The position numbers and the translations under genes were made by a program. From Owenia fusiformis (taxonomy: Eukaryota > Annelida > Polychaeta > Sabellida > Oweniidae): a stretch of 60,000 nucleotides of DNA. The stretch spans positions 21,530,931 to 21,590,930 of the forward strand of contig CAIIXF020000003.1 in assembly GCA_903813345.2 (NCBI GenBank). The letters are read 5' to 3'. Position 1 is the first letter of the stretch; every line of letters starts with the position of its first letter. The notes under the pieces are model-generated. The model worked only from the letters and a program-made list of their open reading frames with translations. It was not told the DNA's origin and made no database searches. Shown one piece after another: positions 1-10,670 of the stretch.

Positions 1-73
1 CTTTTTGAGTTACCAAAGATGTTCCACTTGGTATTATATTGTATTAGTATATCATTCAAGTAGATCGTTTCAC

Positions 74-213
74 CTCTCTCAGTTGTGAGTCTGTCTAGAA
101 TGCCTCCCTTCTCTCCTACATCTGCTTTGAGAGTTGCCTCAAGTTGCGCCACTTGTACCTTCAGGGCATTTTCCCGCTGTCTCCACTCTCTTTCACGCTC
201 GAGATCAAATGCA
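74..213 (-). CDS. RPGRIP1L: RPGRIP1L exon 11 (last in window)
   Basis: Acceptor TCTTTTCAG|TGCATT, donor GAGAG|GTGAAA. After a split serine codon it reads AFDLEREREWRQREN, then ALKVQVAQLEATLKADV, then GILDRLTTER. Vertebrate RPGRIP1L has LKVQIAQLETALKSDL followed by EILDRLKTERD, so this is a near-exact structural match. One nucleotide is carried into the next exon, outside the window to the left. Total coding length in the window is 1,228 nt. Confidence 0.93.
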
Positions 214-464
214 CTGAAAAGAGAAGTAATTTGAAGTAATTGTTAGAGTTAGCCATACTGAATTCCTCAATACTTTCGAAATAATTTAACGCAGCTGAAT
301 CTGTTAGATCGGTTGGATTCATGGTGAAAAGAACTTGCTGGGCAGGGATGTGATTCAATGTGCCCAAAACGTAAGCTGAATTTAAGTTCAATCTAGACAT
401 ATCTTTTGGAGATATACAACTTACTTCATCTTTCCTCTACAGAGCACAAGATTATCATATACAG

Positions 465-705
465 TACTAACAGTACTGTACACTGGAGGAGTCAAAGTAT
501 TTTGTTCTGGAGAGGTCAAGAGGTCAACAGTTTTGTACACCTGAGAGTTCAATAGTATTTTAGGAGAGGTTAACAGTATTTCATACCGAGAGGTTAATAG
601 TATTGTATACTGGAGAGGTCAACAATATTAATATAGTACACTACAGAGGTCAAAAATATTGTATACTGGAGAGGTCAAAAGTATTGTATACTGGAGGTCA
701 AAAGT
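465..705. repeat. minisatellite, about 25-31 bp unit
   Basis: About eight degenerate copies of GAGAGGTCAAAAGTATTGTA-type units, with variants such as GGAGAGGTTAACAGTATT. The array lies entirely in the intron after exon 10, starting about 10 bases past its donor. Confidence 0.75.
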
Positions 706-714
706 TTAGCCTAC

Positions 715-788
715 CTGCTGACTAGTTTTTCATTGGCCTCTGTAAGAATATCACGTTCTTTCTTCAAATCAACTAACTGCTCCTCAAG
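715..788 (-). CDS. RPGRIP1L: RPGRIP1L exon 10
   Basis: Acceptor GTTTTCAG|CTTGAG, donor AGCAG|GTAGGC. It encodes LEEQLVDLKKERDILTEA then NEKLVS, the counterpart of the vertebrate LQDRINDLEKERELLKEN segment. A minisatellite (465-705) begins about 10 bases past its donor. Confidence 0.9.
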
Positions 789-1121
789 CTGAAAACAAAC
801 AATGTAAAAACATAATAAAGCTGTCTGAAAACATGAATCTAGAGCTGCCATCAAACTCAAGTAATGACATCAATTCTTTAACTCTAAAATTGACACAACA
901 TATTATTGCATGAGATACTTAAAAAAGTTTTCTCGCTATACTTGCAGAGTGTGATCTTGAAATTAGGGCCATTTACGAGGGGGAGGGGGTACGTACGGAC
1001 ATGGGGAGGTGAGTCAACTGAAATATTGAGCAACCCAAGAAAATAGACTGCTGTACATCTGTACCTCCAAGATCCTTAAAACAAGCATTACAACAGAGAA
1101 AGATATTGCTAGAACTTGTAC

Positions 1122-1268
1122 CTCCAAGATGGTTCTCTGAGATGCTGAGCCCCCTTTCAGTTCATTCTGTAGAGTGAGATTCTTGTTCTGTGAGTCTTTC
1201 AGTTGTTGGGACAAACTCTCCATCTCTTCTAAGATCTGGTCATGACTCTCAGTCACATTCCGCAGTTT
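1122..1268 (-). CDS. RPGRIP1L: RPGRIP1L exon 9
   Basis: Acceptor ATTTTCAG|AAACTG, donor TTGGAG|GTACAA; 49 codons, phase 0 to 0. It encodes KLRNVTESHDQILEEMES, LSQQLKDSQNKN and RTILE, matching the vertebrate RTLRISHDALMAN to RRIEELQ stretch. A second copy of the donor context (TTGGAG|GTACAG) lies 57 bases further on at 1065/1064 and would lengthen the exon by 19 codons without a stop. The first donor is preferred because the extra peptide is hydrophobic and breaks the coiled coil. Confidence 0.88.
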
Positions 1269-1716
1269 CTGAAAATCGGGTTGACTACATTTACAGATCA
1301 TATACATAACAATTAATAATAAATTAATTGGTTTTATGTGTTTTTTATGGGAGTTAGTCAATTATAACATTTCAATTCTGAAGTTTGCATGTAAACAAAA
1401 CTGGTTGCCAGGAGATACAGTTCAATGTAGGTCAGCGCGCATGCGCAGAAAATCATCAATTTCCTTCCATTTTTTATTGAGGCTGGAGGTAGCTCTTGAT
1501 ATCTGAGCGAATCTTGTAAGTATTTACCCGCCAACCCTCCCCCAAAAAGACCACCCATGAATTATCCCCCAACTAAGGTGAGATCAAGAAAATGGTAAAA
1601 GAGATATGGTTAGTAATAAATGAAGGTAAGCAACTAAAGTAATCACTATTATATTGCTCAAATGTATATCGTTAATGACTACTCCCTAAAAAAACCACAT
1701 AGACCAAAAATACAAA

Positions 1717-2085
1717 TAAATGTACTTCTTTTATTAAAGGCCTACAGACAAGAGTATTTTGTTGATTTCAGATTTCAGTTATATACACATTCTTTAGTTT
1801 CTGAAAATTGGGGTTGACTACATTTACAATCCAAACTTCTTTTATTAAAGGCTTACAAGAGTATTTTGTTGGTTTCAGATTTCAGTTATATACACATTCC
1901 TTAGTTTCTGAAAATTGGGGTTGACTACATTTACAGTTCATATGATACTTCTATTACCAAAGGCCTACAGACAAGAGTATTTTGCTGGTTTCAGATTTCA
2001 TTCCTAAGTTTCTGAAAATTGGGGTTGACTACATTTATGGTTCATACTTTATTATCAAAAGCCCACAGACGAGAGAATTTGTTGC
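1717..2085. repeat. about 105-bp tandem repeat, 3.5 copies, carrying decoy exon-9 acceptors
   Basis: The string CTGAAAATTGGGGTTGACTA recurs at 1801, 1908 and 2012, and CCTACAGACAAGAGTATTTT recurs at matching spacing. On the minus strand each copy reads ...CCCCAATTTTCAG|AAACT, the same as the acceptor and first bases of the real exon 9 (1268-1280). The array is therefore a tandem amplification of a decayed copy of that exon edge inside the upstream intron. Confidence 0.75.
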
Positions 2086-2548
2086 ATTAAGCACATGGTT
2101 TTTTCAAGTTCTTTCAAGTTTCAGTTATATAGTTCATTGTGTCTAAACATATAATTTGGAGTTGAGTCCTAATTGGTGAATCAATCCATTGATTCGTTTA
2201 AGTTATTTTATCTTTCAACTACTATTATGTGTTTCATAGTTTCTGAAATATGTATGAGCCAGGGCACAGGAAAAAGGGTCTAATCACTGATTTTTTCAAT
2301 ATTTTGATTTTTTGTTTATCTTAAAAAGCACATAGAAACCTTTCAAATGAGCTATGGCTTATGTCTTAACAATTTTTCCTTGCAGATATAGACCAAAATG
2401 ACAGATTTGAATTAAGCCCATTTTTGGCTCGTAGCACAATTTTAATTTTTGTGATCAGACTATACTGTGTTGAGGCTCATATGAATTTAGACTGTTTCAA
2501 TTAATTGTACAAGTTGAGTATACTTTGGACTCAATTGTCTTTACTCAC

Positions 2549-2725
2549 ATGTTCTAATTGAGTATATTTATCCTGAAGAGCTGTTAACTTGGTTGATTTT
2601 TCTTTAATCTCCCTCTGTAGACGTATAATGTCAATATTTTCTTGTATATTCGTCCTCTGTCCAGCTGTCATTTGTTGTTTAATTTTTAATAAATCTTCTT
2701 CGAAGTCAGATTCTTTCATTCTCAC
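2549..2725 (-). CDS. RPGRIP1L: RPGRIP1L exon 8
   Basis: Acceptor TTTAAG|GTGAGA, donor GAACAT|GTGAGT; 59 codons, phase 0 to 0. It encodes VRMKESDFEEDLLKIKQQ, then QRTNIQENIDIIRLQREI, then TALQDKYTQLEH. The vertebrate protein has QRSNIRDNVEMIKLHKQL in the same place, the clearest single match in the gene. Heptads run through the exon. Confidence 0.93.
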
Positions 2726-3013
2726 CTTAAACATGAAACATGCAGTTTTTGGTTATAAAATGTGTCATTTTGTTATAATTTATGAAAAACATGTCATTTT
2801 TAGCATAATTTATAAAAAAACATCATTTTTAGCACAACTGGTGGAACACATAATTATATAGTAATATTGCCCATATAACATTCAAATTAAATTAGCTTTT
2901 TGAAACCTCTTAACAAAGTACTGGAGATCGTATAGAACAAAGTACTGAATGTTTAAAGAAAGGAAACATACAAGAAAAATTTTCAATTTTTTTAATCTGA
3001 AGTTTATGCATAC

Positions 3014-3086
3014 CTCCTCTTTGAGCATCTCAATGTCTTGTTCGTAAACCCCTAACTGGTCATTGAGTTGATCTATCACATGTTCC
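3014..3086 (-). CDS. RPGRIP1L: RPGRIP1L exon 7
   Basis: Acceptor TTCTTAG|GGAAC, donor GAGGAG|GTATGC. With the two carried nucleotides it reads LEHVIDQLNDQLGVYEQD then IEMLKEE, a coiled-coil segment matching the vertebrate LENVIQSQRGQIEELE region in position and pattern. It ends in phase 0. Confidence 0.85.
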
Positions 3087-3149
3087 CTAAGAATACACAA
3101 ACATTTGACAATATGTCCTGGCTATGGTATTAATTACTATTAAATCAGA

Positions 3150-4251
3150 GGCCTTATTCACAAAGCATCGCAATTTTGCTATGGCGCTATCGCAATCGCA
3201 AAGGAATTTTTAGCGAATTTTCTTATTCACAATGACGTGCTAAATTTAGCGATTGCAATATCGCTATTTTACTATAGCAATCGCAATAAAATCGCTAATT
3301 TTTAGCGATGGGTTACTACCTGTCCGCAATTCAGTCGCAATATTCAACCATCTTTGATCGTTAATTTACACTCTAATGCGTTGGCTATTAGAAGTGAGAT
3401 TACGCATATCGATATTTAGGCACAGCCTCAATACAGAGGACTGATATATTTATTTAAAAGCCTATTTTCCTTCATTCTATAATGCTGTAAAGATGGGTAA
3501 GTTTCAGTTATGAAAATATTTTTCAAATGGTTTTTTCGAGCAAAAATAGCGATTTAGCTATCGCAATGAGTCGTCTGAAACCACCAAAGCGAGGCAATCA
3601 AAATGGCGATGATCATAGTTGCGAGAGAGCGGAGACGTTTGAATGTTGAACGAGTTTTTCGATTATGTAGTAGCTAGTTGAAAGCTAGTTGGAAGTAGGA
3701 GAAAAAGAGGGAGGAAGAATAAATAATAATAATAAAGAATAATAATAATATCTACAAAATTAATAGGAGGCCCCTGCCGGGGGGCCTCCTAATAATGATA
3801 ATCTAATTATGAATGATAATGCATTAAGACGAATGTACATTGCATTTTGGTTGCAGCATATTACTTTGCAACGTGTCACTTTGCAGCAATGACGTAATTG
3901 TTGACCTTGCGTTGCAAAGTGACACGCTGCAAATTCACGTACAAAGTCAAGGTGCATGACTACGTGCACAACTTGAGTGCAACTGCACATGCATTTAGCC
4001 TAAGTATTTCAAGATACGCGTATTTGACGTAGCCTAATAGCCCTAGCTAATTACAAGGTGCGAGTTACTGTGCTAATTAATAAAATTGTATTTATTTATA
4101 ATTGCGATATGTTTGCTATGTGTTTGCGATAGCGATTGCTTTGCTATTGCTTTAGAGCGCTTTTGTGAATACCGCGCAAAACGTCATTGCTATTGCTATA
4201 TCGCTATCGCATAGCAATCGCTAAAAATTGCGACGCTTTGTGAATAAGGCC
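3150..4251. mobile_element. 1.1-kb TIR DNA transposon (non-autonomous)
   Basis: Inverted ends GGCCTTATTCACAAAGC... (3150) and ...GCTTTGTGAATAAGGCC (4251) are flanked by identical TCAGA (3145-3149 and 4252-4256), a 5-bp target duplication; a 3-bp CAG duplication with slightly longer ends is the alternative reading. Subterminal regions are packed with GCGATTGC / TAGCGATT variants in both orientations. Inside are a G+C-rich hairpin (AGGAGGCCCC / GGGGCCTCCT, 3765-3774 and 3781-3790) and a second inverted repeat (TTGCAACGTGTCACTTTGCA at 3866-3885 with its complement at 3912-3932), possibly a nested MITE. No transposase frame is seen. It lies in the intron between exons 6 and 7. Confidence 0.85.
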
Positions 4252-4556
4252 TCAGATTAGCAAGTATGAAAATGAATTTCAATAAGCAAATCTTGTGCAA
4301 ACTTAGTTATTTGAAAAAAATGTTCACCAAAGTTTCAATAAAATAATAAACTGTATGCATCATGATTTAAGCTTACATTTTAGAAAATCATTTCTCTCAA
4401 AAGTAAAATATTCTGTTTTGTTGACAGGACTAGCAATGAACTAAACTGGCAATTAGAAAATTTATTGTAAATTTTTAGATGATTCATTTTCATTAGGTGA
4501 AACAGTAATATTCAAAAATTTACTCTACATCTTCAGTCTAGAACTACTTTACGTAC

Positions 4557-4708
4557 AGGTGCCTGTTCTCTTCCCTCGCCTCCTCTAGCAGACTATGTCC
4601 ATATCTTGGCAAGCCGGGACTATTTACAGTGCGTTGTGTATCACGGGGCGGACCCATCACTCGTATATTTTTGGCAACTCGTGGATCTGGTGGAGGTTTT
4701 GGTATACC
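4557..4708 (-). CDS. RPGRIP1L: RPGRIP1L exon 6
   Basis: Acceptor TCACCAG|GGTATACC, donor CACCT|GTACGT. About 50 residues: a proline-rich linker (GIPKPPPDPRV and following), then LPRYGHSLLEEAREENRHL. The YG.SLLEEAR motif is shared with vertebrate RPGRIP1L and marks re-entry into the coiled coil. The 4.3-kb intron between exons 5 and 6 is filled with three transposon-like elements (8295-8925, 7501-7920, 4741-7495). Confidence 0.9.
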
Positions 4709-4740
4709 CTGGTGATTAGACAAGAGTGGGAAATACAGTA

Positions 4741-7495
4741 GGCATTTTCACGAATAAGTGACACTTTTCGGTATTTTTTTGTAACAGCATCCTTATTTAT
4801 TCAATTTAAGGTATAAAAGAAAAACAATGCTTTCTAGAAGTTGGTACCATAATGGTCTTATATGCACATCATGAAAAAATACAATATGTTGTTGCTTATT
4901 TTAAAAATCAACAACTAATGACCCAAAATATGCTGTTTTTTGGTGTAACAAGCATTTCACTTAAATTGTGACCATGTTTACATGATCACAGAAGGGCTAA
5001 TATCATAGATAGATCGACAATTCTAATACCAAGTGGTAGCTAAATCATTTATCTTTAATATGTTTTTTAAATTGTTTCAAACACTGTCATATAGCCCAAG
5101 TTGTAACCGTTTTTATATCATGACTACTCTGTAACACTTTTCCATTTTTTGGAGAGGTATTTTATGTTTTTTAGCGCAGAAAATCTGTGGCTGAGTATTT
5201 TCCTTCATATATAATGATTTTGAATAGCTAACATATTCATATATAACTTGTAAAAAGCTTTTCACTTGGAATTATTTAATTAACAAATAGCAAATAAAAG
5301 TTCTGAATCATTTTTTAGGAGTCACAAACCATGAGGTGTCCGTAATGGCAAAGTTTCTACAATCTACACAGTACTTATATCTTAACTATTCTTATTTTTT
5401 AATGAAATGAACACAACTTATCAATCAAATAATAATTTAACAATGATTGACCTTTTACTTTCTGATCCAGAAGCAGATATGGTGTCTGAAATGTAGTGAG
5501 GTGTCCGTAATGCTACATGATTTATCAATTCAAATTGTGAAATTAGCTTACTTTATCCCAAAAATTACTGTTGAATATTTCCCAAGTGTCTCTCTACATA
5601 TGTTTATTAAATTTAAACTGGTATTGCCACTGATAATATTTGAAATTTTCTTTACCATAAGCTACTGGGGTCCATTTTACAAACATCAGTACTGATGAAA
5701 AATGAGGCAGAAATTAATTAAAATTGATTTTAAATTCCAAGTCTTTACTGGGCATATGGAGTCAAAACTAGATTTAGTTTTTTGAAATGAATGGAAACAA
5801 ATAAAAAGAATAAATAGTTTTTAAAAAACATTACGGACACCTCAAGCCTATTGATTTTATTTTTAAAGCAAAAATAACTTATTTTCAAAGCAGTAAATAA
5901 CCTGTATAAATAAAAAAATGGAGAAAACAAAGTATGCAGAGGAGGAAAAAGATATTAGGTTAAAAATACAAACCAGCAAAAGAAAATAAGAGGAAACATG
6001 TACTTGAAAGAAAATTTTTAAAATGTTGCACTTAAAAGGCAATATATCTAATAATAGTGATATAGAGAATCCAGTCCAAAGATTTCAGCGCATTGTTAAC
6101 ACATTCTGAAATGACTCATGAAGTACCAAAAAAGCATTGCATCAAAAACATGATATCTGAATTCATATAAACACAATGTAGAGTGGGGATGATGAGTTTT
6201 AATCTTCTGTGACAACTAGACCAAAGAACAGCAAGTACCCAAAAACAAAGCAGCAAGAGTGCTTCAAGTTCATTTTGGATGAAAAGTATAATTCATTTTC
6301 AATTTTATATATTTATTTTAAATTGTTTGTGTCATTTGATATCCTACACCTTAAAGTTTGTCGTGTAGTCAATTTTTACCTTGCCTTGTTCTTTCCTTTA
6401 AAAGCTTGTGTTCATTGATTTGAATTGCCTGGTTTGGCGGGTATGTGTCTTGGAGCAAGACTAATTTGTCGGACAAAACTAAAATAGTATTAGTAATATG
6501 GTTCAAATAGAACGATATTACCATATAACATTCTTGTCAAAACATGCCAAATTGCAACACAAACAAGGGTATAGTAATCAGTGGTGAGCAGAGATATCCA
6601 TAATGTTTGAGATAAAATTACTATAATTAATTAAATAATTAAATAGGACATCCAAGTGATTTCACTTCTTAAATTGTTCAGCCCAGGTACAGATTGTTTT
6701 CCTCTTGTTATCTTGCTCAATGTAAAGTATATGCTGTTAAATCATACATTTCTTTGTAAAATTCAATGTATGTCTACATGTTTGTTGTATACCTAGGCAA
6801 AGGGGCTAAATAAAGTTCATTCACCATAGTAATTCAATTATTTTGATAAACAATTGTTACGAAAAGGTTTTGTATATATATATCTTCAAACAAAACTTAC
6901 TTTTGCGACCTAAAACTGAAAAGAATTTAAAACGAGCAAATTTGAGGTGTCCGTAATGCTACCTCTTTCATCATTTAAACATAAATTGACAGATTTTGAA
7001 ACAAACACAGATAATTCAGTGGATAGCAATTGAAAGACCGTGGAAAGGGTCCACAAAATTGGATACTTTTGTTGGGGCTGCAATGTGAATTTATCTAATA
7101 ATGTGACTTTATTTTGTAAAATCTAATTCATTGGGTGAGGAGGTAGATATGTTCAAAACAAATATTACTTTTTCTTCATATTTTGTAACCAGTTGTTGTA
7201 CAAAATGTGTTATCAATGATATAAGACTTAAAAAAATATGTCAGAAACAAAAATATTCCTGTTTTGAATGTTGGTTTATGAGCATATTGAGAGTGAATTG
7301 TCCGTAATGCCAATTTCAGTACCTATAAAGATGACAGTATTTTGTAAATTTGCAGATGCGGATACTTAGGAATTTTTACATCATCAAAAGCCTGACATAT
7401 GAAAGTGTAAAAATCTTCATAAACAATAAGGAAAACTTGAAAAAATTTTTTTGACATTTTGAAATGGAAAAGTGTCACTTATTCGTGAAAATGCC
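4741..7495. mobile_element. 2.75-kb TIR element with TA target duplication
   Basis: Perfect 29-bp inverted ends at 4741-4769 (GGCATTTTCACGAATAAGTG...) and 7467-7495, flanked by TA on both sides (4739-4740, 7496-7497). The interior is A+T-rich and has no convincing protein frame. It contains five copies of a GGTGTCCGTAATG motif near 5335, 5500, 5830 (inverted), 6945 and 7297; the last reads GAATTGTCCGTAATG. The TA duplication fits Tc1/mariner-like or ISL2EU-like transposition. The family is not identified. Confidence 0.85.
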
Positions 7496-7500
7496 TAGTG

Positions 7501-7920
7501 TATTATCCTACACTTAGTGTACTAAATGTATAATAACATGAAAAAATAAGTTTGATATTTATTGGCAAAATGAATATCCGGAGGATATCGTTACGATATA
7601 CTCCGGGCGGAGGATATCGTGACGATATCCTCCGGAAAACCCAATATACGGAGGATATTGTGACGATATACTCCGCTAGTTGATTTCCCGCCAAACTGAC
7701 TCTATTTGGCATGAAATTCATTTTACAATGATATTATACATTCAGTACACTCCTTGTAAGTGTAGGATAATAAGAACATCCTATGATTTTTTTCAGAATA
7801 TCATTTTAATCTACTCGGTGATATTGATATATGCACTCGTTCGCTTCGCTCTCTCGTGCAGATATCAATATCACCTCGTAGATAAAAATGATATTCCTCA
7901 AAATCATAGGATATCCTATA
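7501..7920. mobile_element. composite palindromic element, copy 1
   Basis: Part one (7501-7772) has inverted ends TATTATCCTACACTTA.../...TAAGTGTAGGATAATA and an interior of GGAGGATATCGT / ACGATATACTCC palindromic units (7577-7675). Part two (about 7773-7920) is a long imperfect palindrome with arms ATCCTATGATTTT... and ...AAAATCATAGGAT around a CpG-rich 27-nt loop (7833-7859). The same two parts in the same arrangement occur inverted at 19959-20375. The element starts 3 bp after the TA duplication of the preceding element. Confidence 0.8.
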
Positions 7921-8294
7921 AATATCCTTTGTCATTTTAAGTCATGTGATGCATGTTCACCCAATCACAGAATGACAAAAATTATAGCGACATAATAAAT
8001 AATTTTTCATAGCGCCAGGTCAAAGTATGAAGTAAATCACAAAAGTAACACACAAGTTTAGCCAGGAATGAGGCAGGACACGCAACTGCCTCACAAATGT
8101 CAAATGCCTAAATTTTCTTTTTTTACTTTTGCCACACCCATGCAACATATATTTTTCTACACTATTCATATCTAATTTAGCATGAATTCTCTAGTTAGGT
8201 TGACCACACAGGAGAGGGGAAATCTGAGCCAAATGCTATTTAAATCTAGTTAAAACTAGATATCCAATCAACCAACCTTTCCTGATGACATATA

Positions 8295-8925
8295 CAGGGT
8301 GTCAAAAAACAACGACACCCCCTCTACAGCAAAAAGTACTTAATGTTACATGGTGTGTCATATTTCATTTTAAAGACAATTCAATTCTGGAGTTGCCTGA
8401 GAAATTTCAGTTTTATATCATATAATTTTACAGATTCATTGCTGATTCTTAGCAGTTCGTATGACCCCCAGTTGCTGCTCGAACAGCAGCTTATCTGGAT
8501 GGATATGATTTCAATAAAAATTCAGATAAAGGTATAGGTTTGCATAATCCTTTAAGCCCTTTCCACACATTCTTCAGAATTACATCCTTACTGTATCTGT
8601 ATATGTCTCAAGACGCTCTTTGTCCATCAATTCCTAAACCCTCTTTTTCAGAACTGAGCCCATATGTTCAGTGCATTTGAAATCTGGGCCAATTCTTTCA
8701 TATTCCACTTTCTGAAGATTTGACCCCTAACCAGTAACAGCACACCAAACAATACTGAAGTACCAAACTTTGAAACCATGTAGCTTTTTGAATATAACGT
8801 TTTATTAAATTAAATTTCATGAGTAACTCCAGAATTAAATTATCTTTCAAATAAGGTATGGCAGGATATGTAACATTAAGGACTTTATGCTGTTGAGGGG
8901 GGTGCCATTGTTTTTTGACACCCTG
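8295..8925. mobile_element. mariner-type MITE with long TIRs
   Basis: Ends CAGGGTGTCAAAAAACAACG (8295) and the inverted counterpart ...TTTTTTGACACCCTG (8925), flanked by TA (8293-8294, 8926-8927). Arm similarity continues for roughly 110 bp (TAATGTTACATGGTG.. against ..GATATGTAACATTA). CAGGGTGTC ends with TA duplications are typical of Tc1/mariner-derived elements. No transposase is seen. Confidence 0.82.
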
Positions 8926-8988
8926 TACAGTAATAAACATGTACAGTACATGTATACAGAATATAATTCATGGTGAAAGCTTACTTAC

Positions 8989-9069
8989 AGTGTTAATCCT
9001 AGAAGGCACATGTCCATATGGAGTATGTCTTTTTCCCTGTGTTTGCAGTTGAGCCTTTGTCACCATTAA
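8989..9069 (-). CDS. RPGRIP1L: RPGRIP1L exon 5
   Basis: Acceptor TTTTACAG, donor ACACT|GTAAGT; 27 codons, phase 0 to 0. It encodes LMVTKAQLQTQGKR, then HTPYGHVPSRINT. Vertebrate RPGRIP1L has ISAKQQLQTQG, a TPY triplet and SRINT in the same order, so the orthology is clear even though this is a linker between coiled-coil blocks. Confidence 0.9.
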
Positions 9070-9514
9070 CTGTAAAACATTCAATATTTTATAGTTTCTT
9101 GTGTCCACCATACTACATACATGAAGGGGATGGGGGGGTTGTTCTTAATCTTGAATGATTTGCCCTAATTTCTTTGAATGTGATTCAAATGATAGCTAAA
9201 ATGGAACATATCACAAGTGAAGTGTTACATTCTGTAAATTCTGTAAGACTTAACAGACGTGCTATAACAACAATGGTACAGAAAGGTGTAGCACTGGTAC
9301 TAATTTTGGGACAAACCGTACATATAAATGCTGCAATAATTGGGGAAAAGTAAAACATTCACATTTTTTGAGTTAACTAATAGTTGAAATGTTCTATACC
9401 TATAGCATTTATACATAATTAAGCTTAAAAATAATTGATCAAAATCTGTGGATCTATCATTTGATTATCAAGTATTCACATAGTTGAATTTGTATATTGC
9501 ATTGTGATCCCTAC

Positions 9515-9612
9515 CTTTTCTTTAAACATAGAGTTTTGTTTTTCTAAATCCCTGACTTTGCTTTGAAGTTCTTCAACCATTTCTTCAGTCTCAATGTCTC
9601 TTCCTTTGCGCC
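9515..9612 (-). CDS. RPGRIP1L: RPGRIP1L exon 4
   Basis: Acceptor TTTTCCAG, donor GAAAAG|GTAGGG. It encodes about 33 residues including GRDIETEEMVEELQSK and VRDLEKQNSMFKEK, the counterpart of the vertebrate segment with EEMIEQLQEKVHELEKQN. Heptad-like spacing of L/V residues fits the continuing coiled coil. The exon ends in phase 0. Confidence 0.9.
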
Positions 9613-9971
9613 CTGGAAAATTGTGTGTTGCTGAATTATATACAATGTATGTTCTCGATACAATGTCACTTGTAAATCAAATGGGAAATTAGAAATGGGA
9701 AAAAGACAAATTTTCTGAAAACTGTGGCAGACCTTTGGTTATATCACTTGTCTGCATTTATAGCATAATTTTGATATAATCAAGGCATTTCTGTAAATTT
9801 GATGACAATTTAGGGAATGGTATTTAACTTAAGGCTTTAACTTAAAATGAATTTGCATTTATTGCCTGAAAAATGTTGTAAGTCAACTTCTATACACTTG
9901 TACTGCATTTCCAAGAAATGGTAATACATGGTTCAACTATTTCTAAAACACAATCTAAATTCAAAACTTAC

Positions 9972-10033
9972 CTCCTTGGTCCCCTTCTCTCTTCTTTTTA
10001 TCACTGACCAATCGCAATAGTTTTGTGGCCATC
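9972..10033 (-). CDS. RPGRIP1L: RPGRIP1L exon 3
   Basis: Acceptor TGCAG|GATGG, donor GGAG|GTAAG. A codon split across the junction restores R, followed by MATKLLRLVSDKKKREGDQG. Vertebrate RPGRIP1L has MATKLIRLVNDKKR at this point, directly after the exon 2 motif, so the join is strongly supported. Confidence 0.92.
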
Positions 10034-10228
10034 CTGCATCAAAATATTATAATAAATACATTGAAAAATAAGTCTTAGTAAGTCTTTTAAGAAAATCAGT
10101 CTGGCATTTTGGAAAACATGTCAGTTTGGGGTACCAACCCAATGCTTTTCAGAGGGTTGGCTAAATAATTTTATTATCCTGGGGGCTTTAATGTACTCTT
10201 GATTTTCATACACTGACATTGTGCTTAC

Positions 10229-10373
10229 CTTTTAATTTTGTCTTCTTGTTTTCTGGCATGTTTCTTGATGATAATATTCTCCTCATAAAGTCTCAAGTAT
10301 TTGTCTTCTAGATCTTCTCGCGTCCAGCGTGCGATCATACGAGCCTCCTGTGCTGCCCTCTGCTGAGCATGAT
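10229..10373 (-). CDS. RPGRIP1L: RPGRIP1L exon 2
   Basis: Acceptor ATTTCAG at 10374-10380, donor AAAAG|GTAAGC at 10229/10228. It encodes residues about 27-74, including REDLEDKYLRLYEEN and KKHARKQEDKIKR. This matches the conserved start of the RPGRIP1L coiled coil (vertebrate REELEDRFLRLHDEN and KQHARKQEDKIKR, from memory). It is one of the two most diagnostic exons for the family assignment. Confidence 0.92.
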
Positions 10374-10670
10374 CTGAAATGCATGTTTGGAGTATATATC
10401 CAATAAGTTGAAGGCATTTTAGAGCGAAGATATTAAATTTATTAAAATTTCAATTTTTAACCTCTCAGAAAGGGTTTTAATCCTGAGCAGTTTTAATTTC
10501 TGACATTTTACAATCTAAATAAAGGCCTGTTGTAAGAATTGTTTGATTGATTAAAAGTACAATTAAAATGCTGCCTCAATATAAAAGTTTTCAGTTAATT
10601 GGCTACTTGTTCTACTCTTATGTGAATTGATCAAGAGAGATTCTTGGACAATAATTCATAATTCACATAC

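Noticed and set aside
7571-7680. Bacterial-type operator palindromes (GGAGGATATCGT)
   Set aside because: They belong to the interior of the composite element and recur inverted at 20.2 kb.
8698-8940. 80-codon minus-strand frame
   Set aside because: It coincides with one arm of the mariner MITE and has no transposase features.
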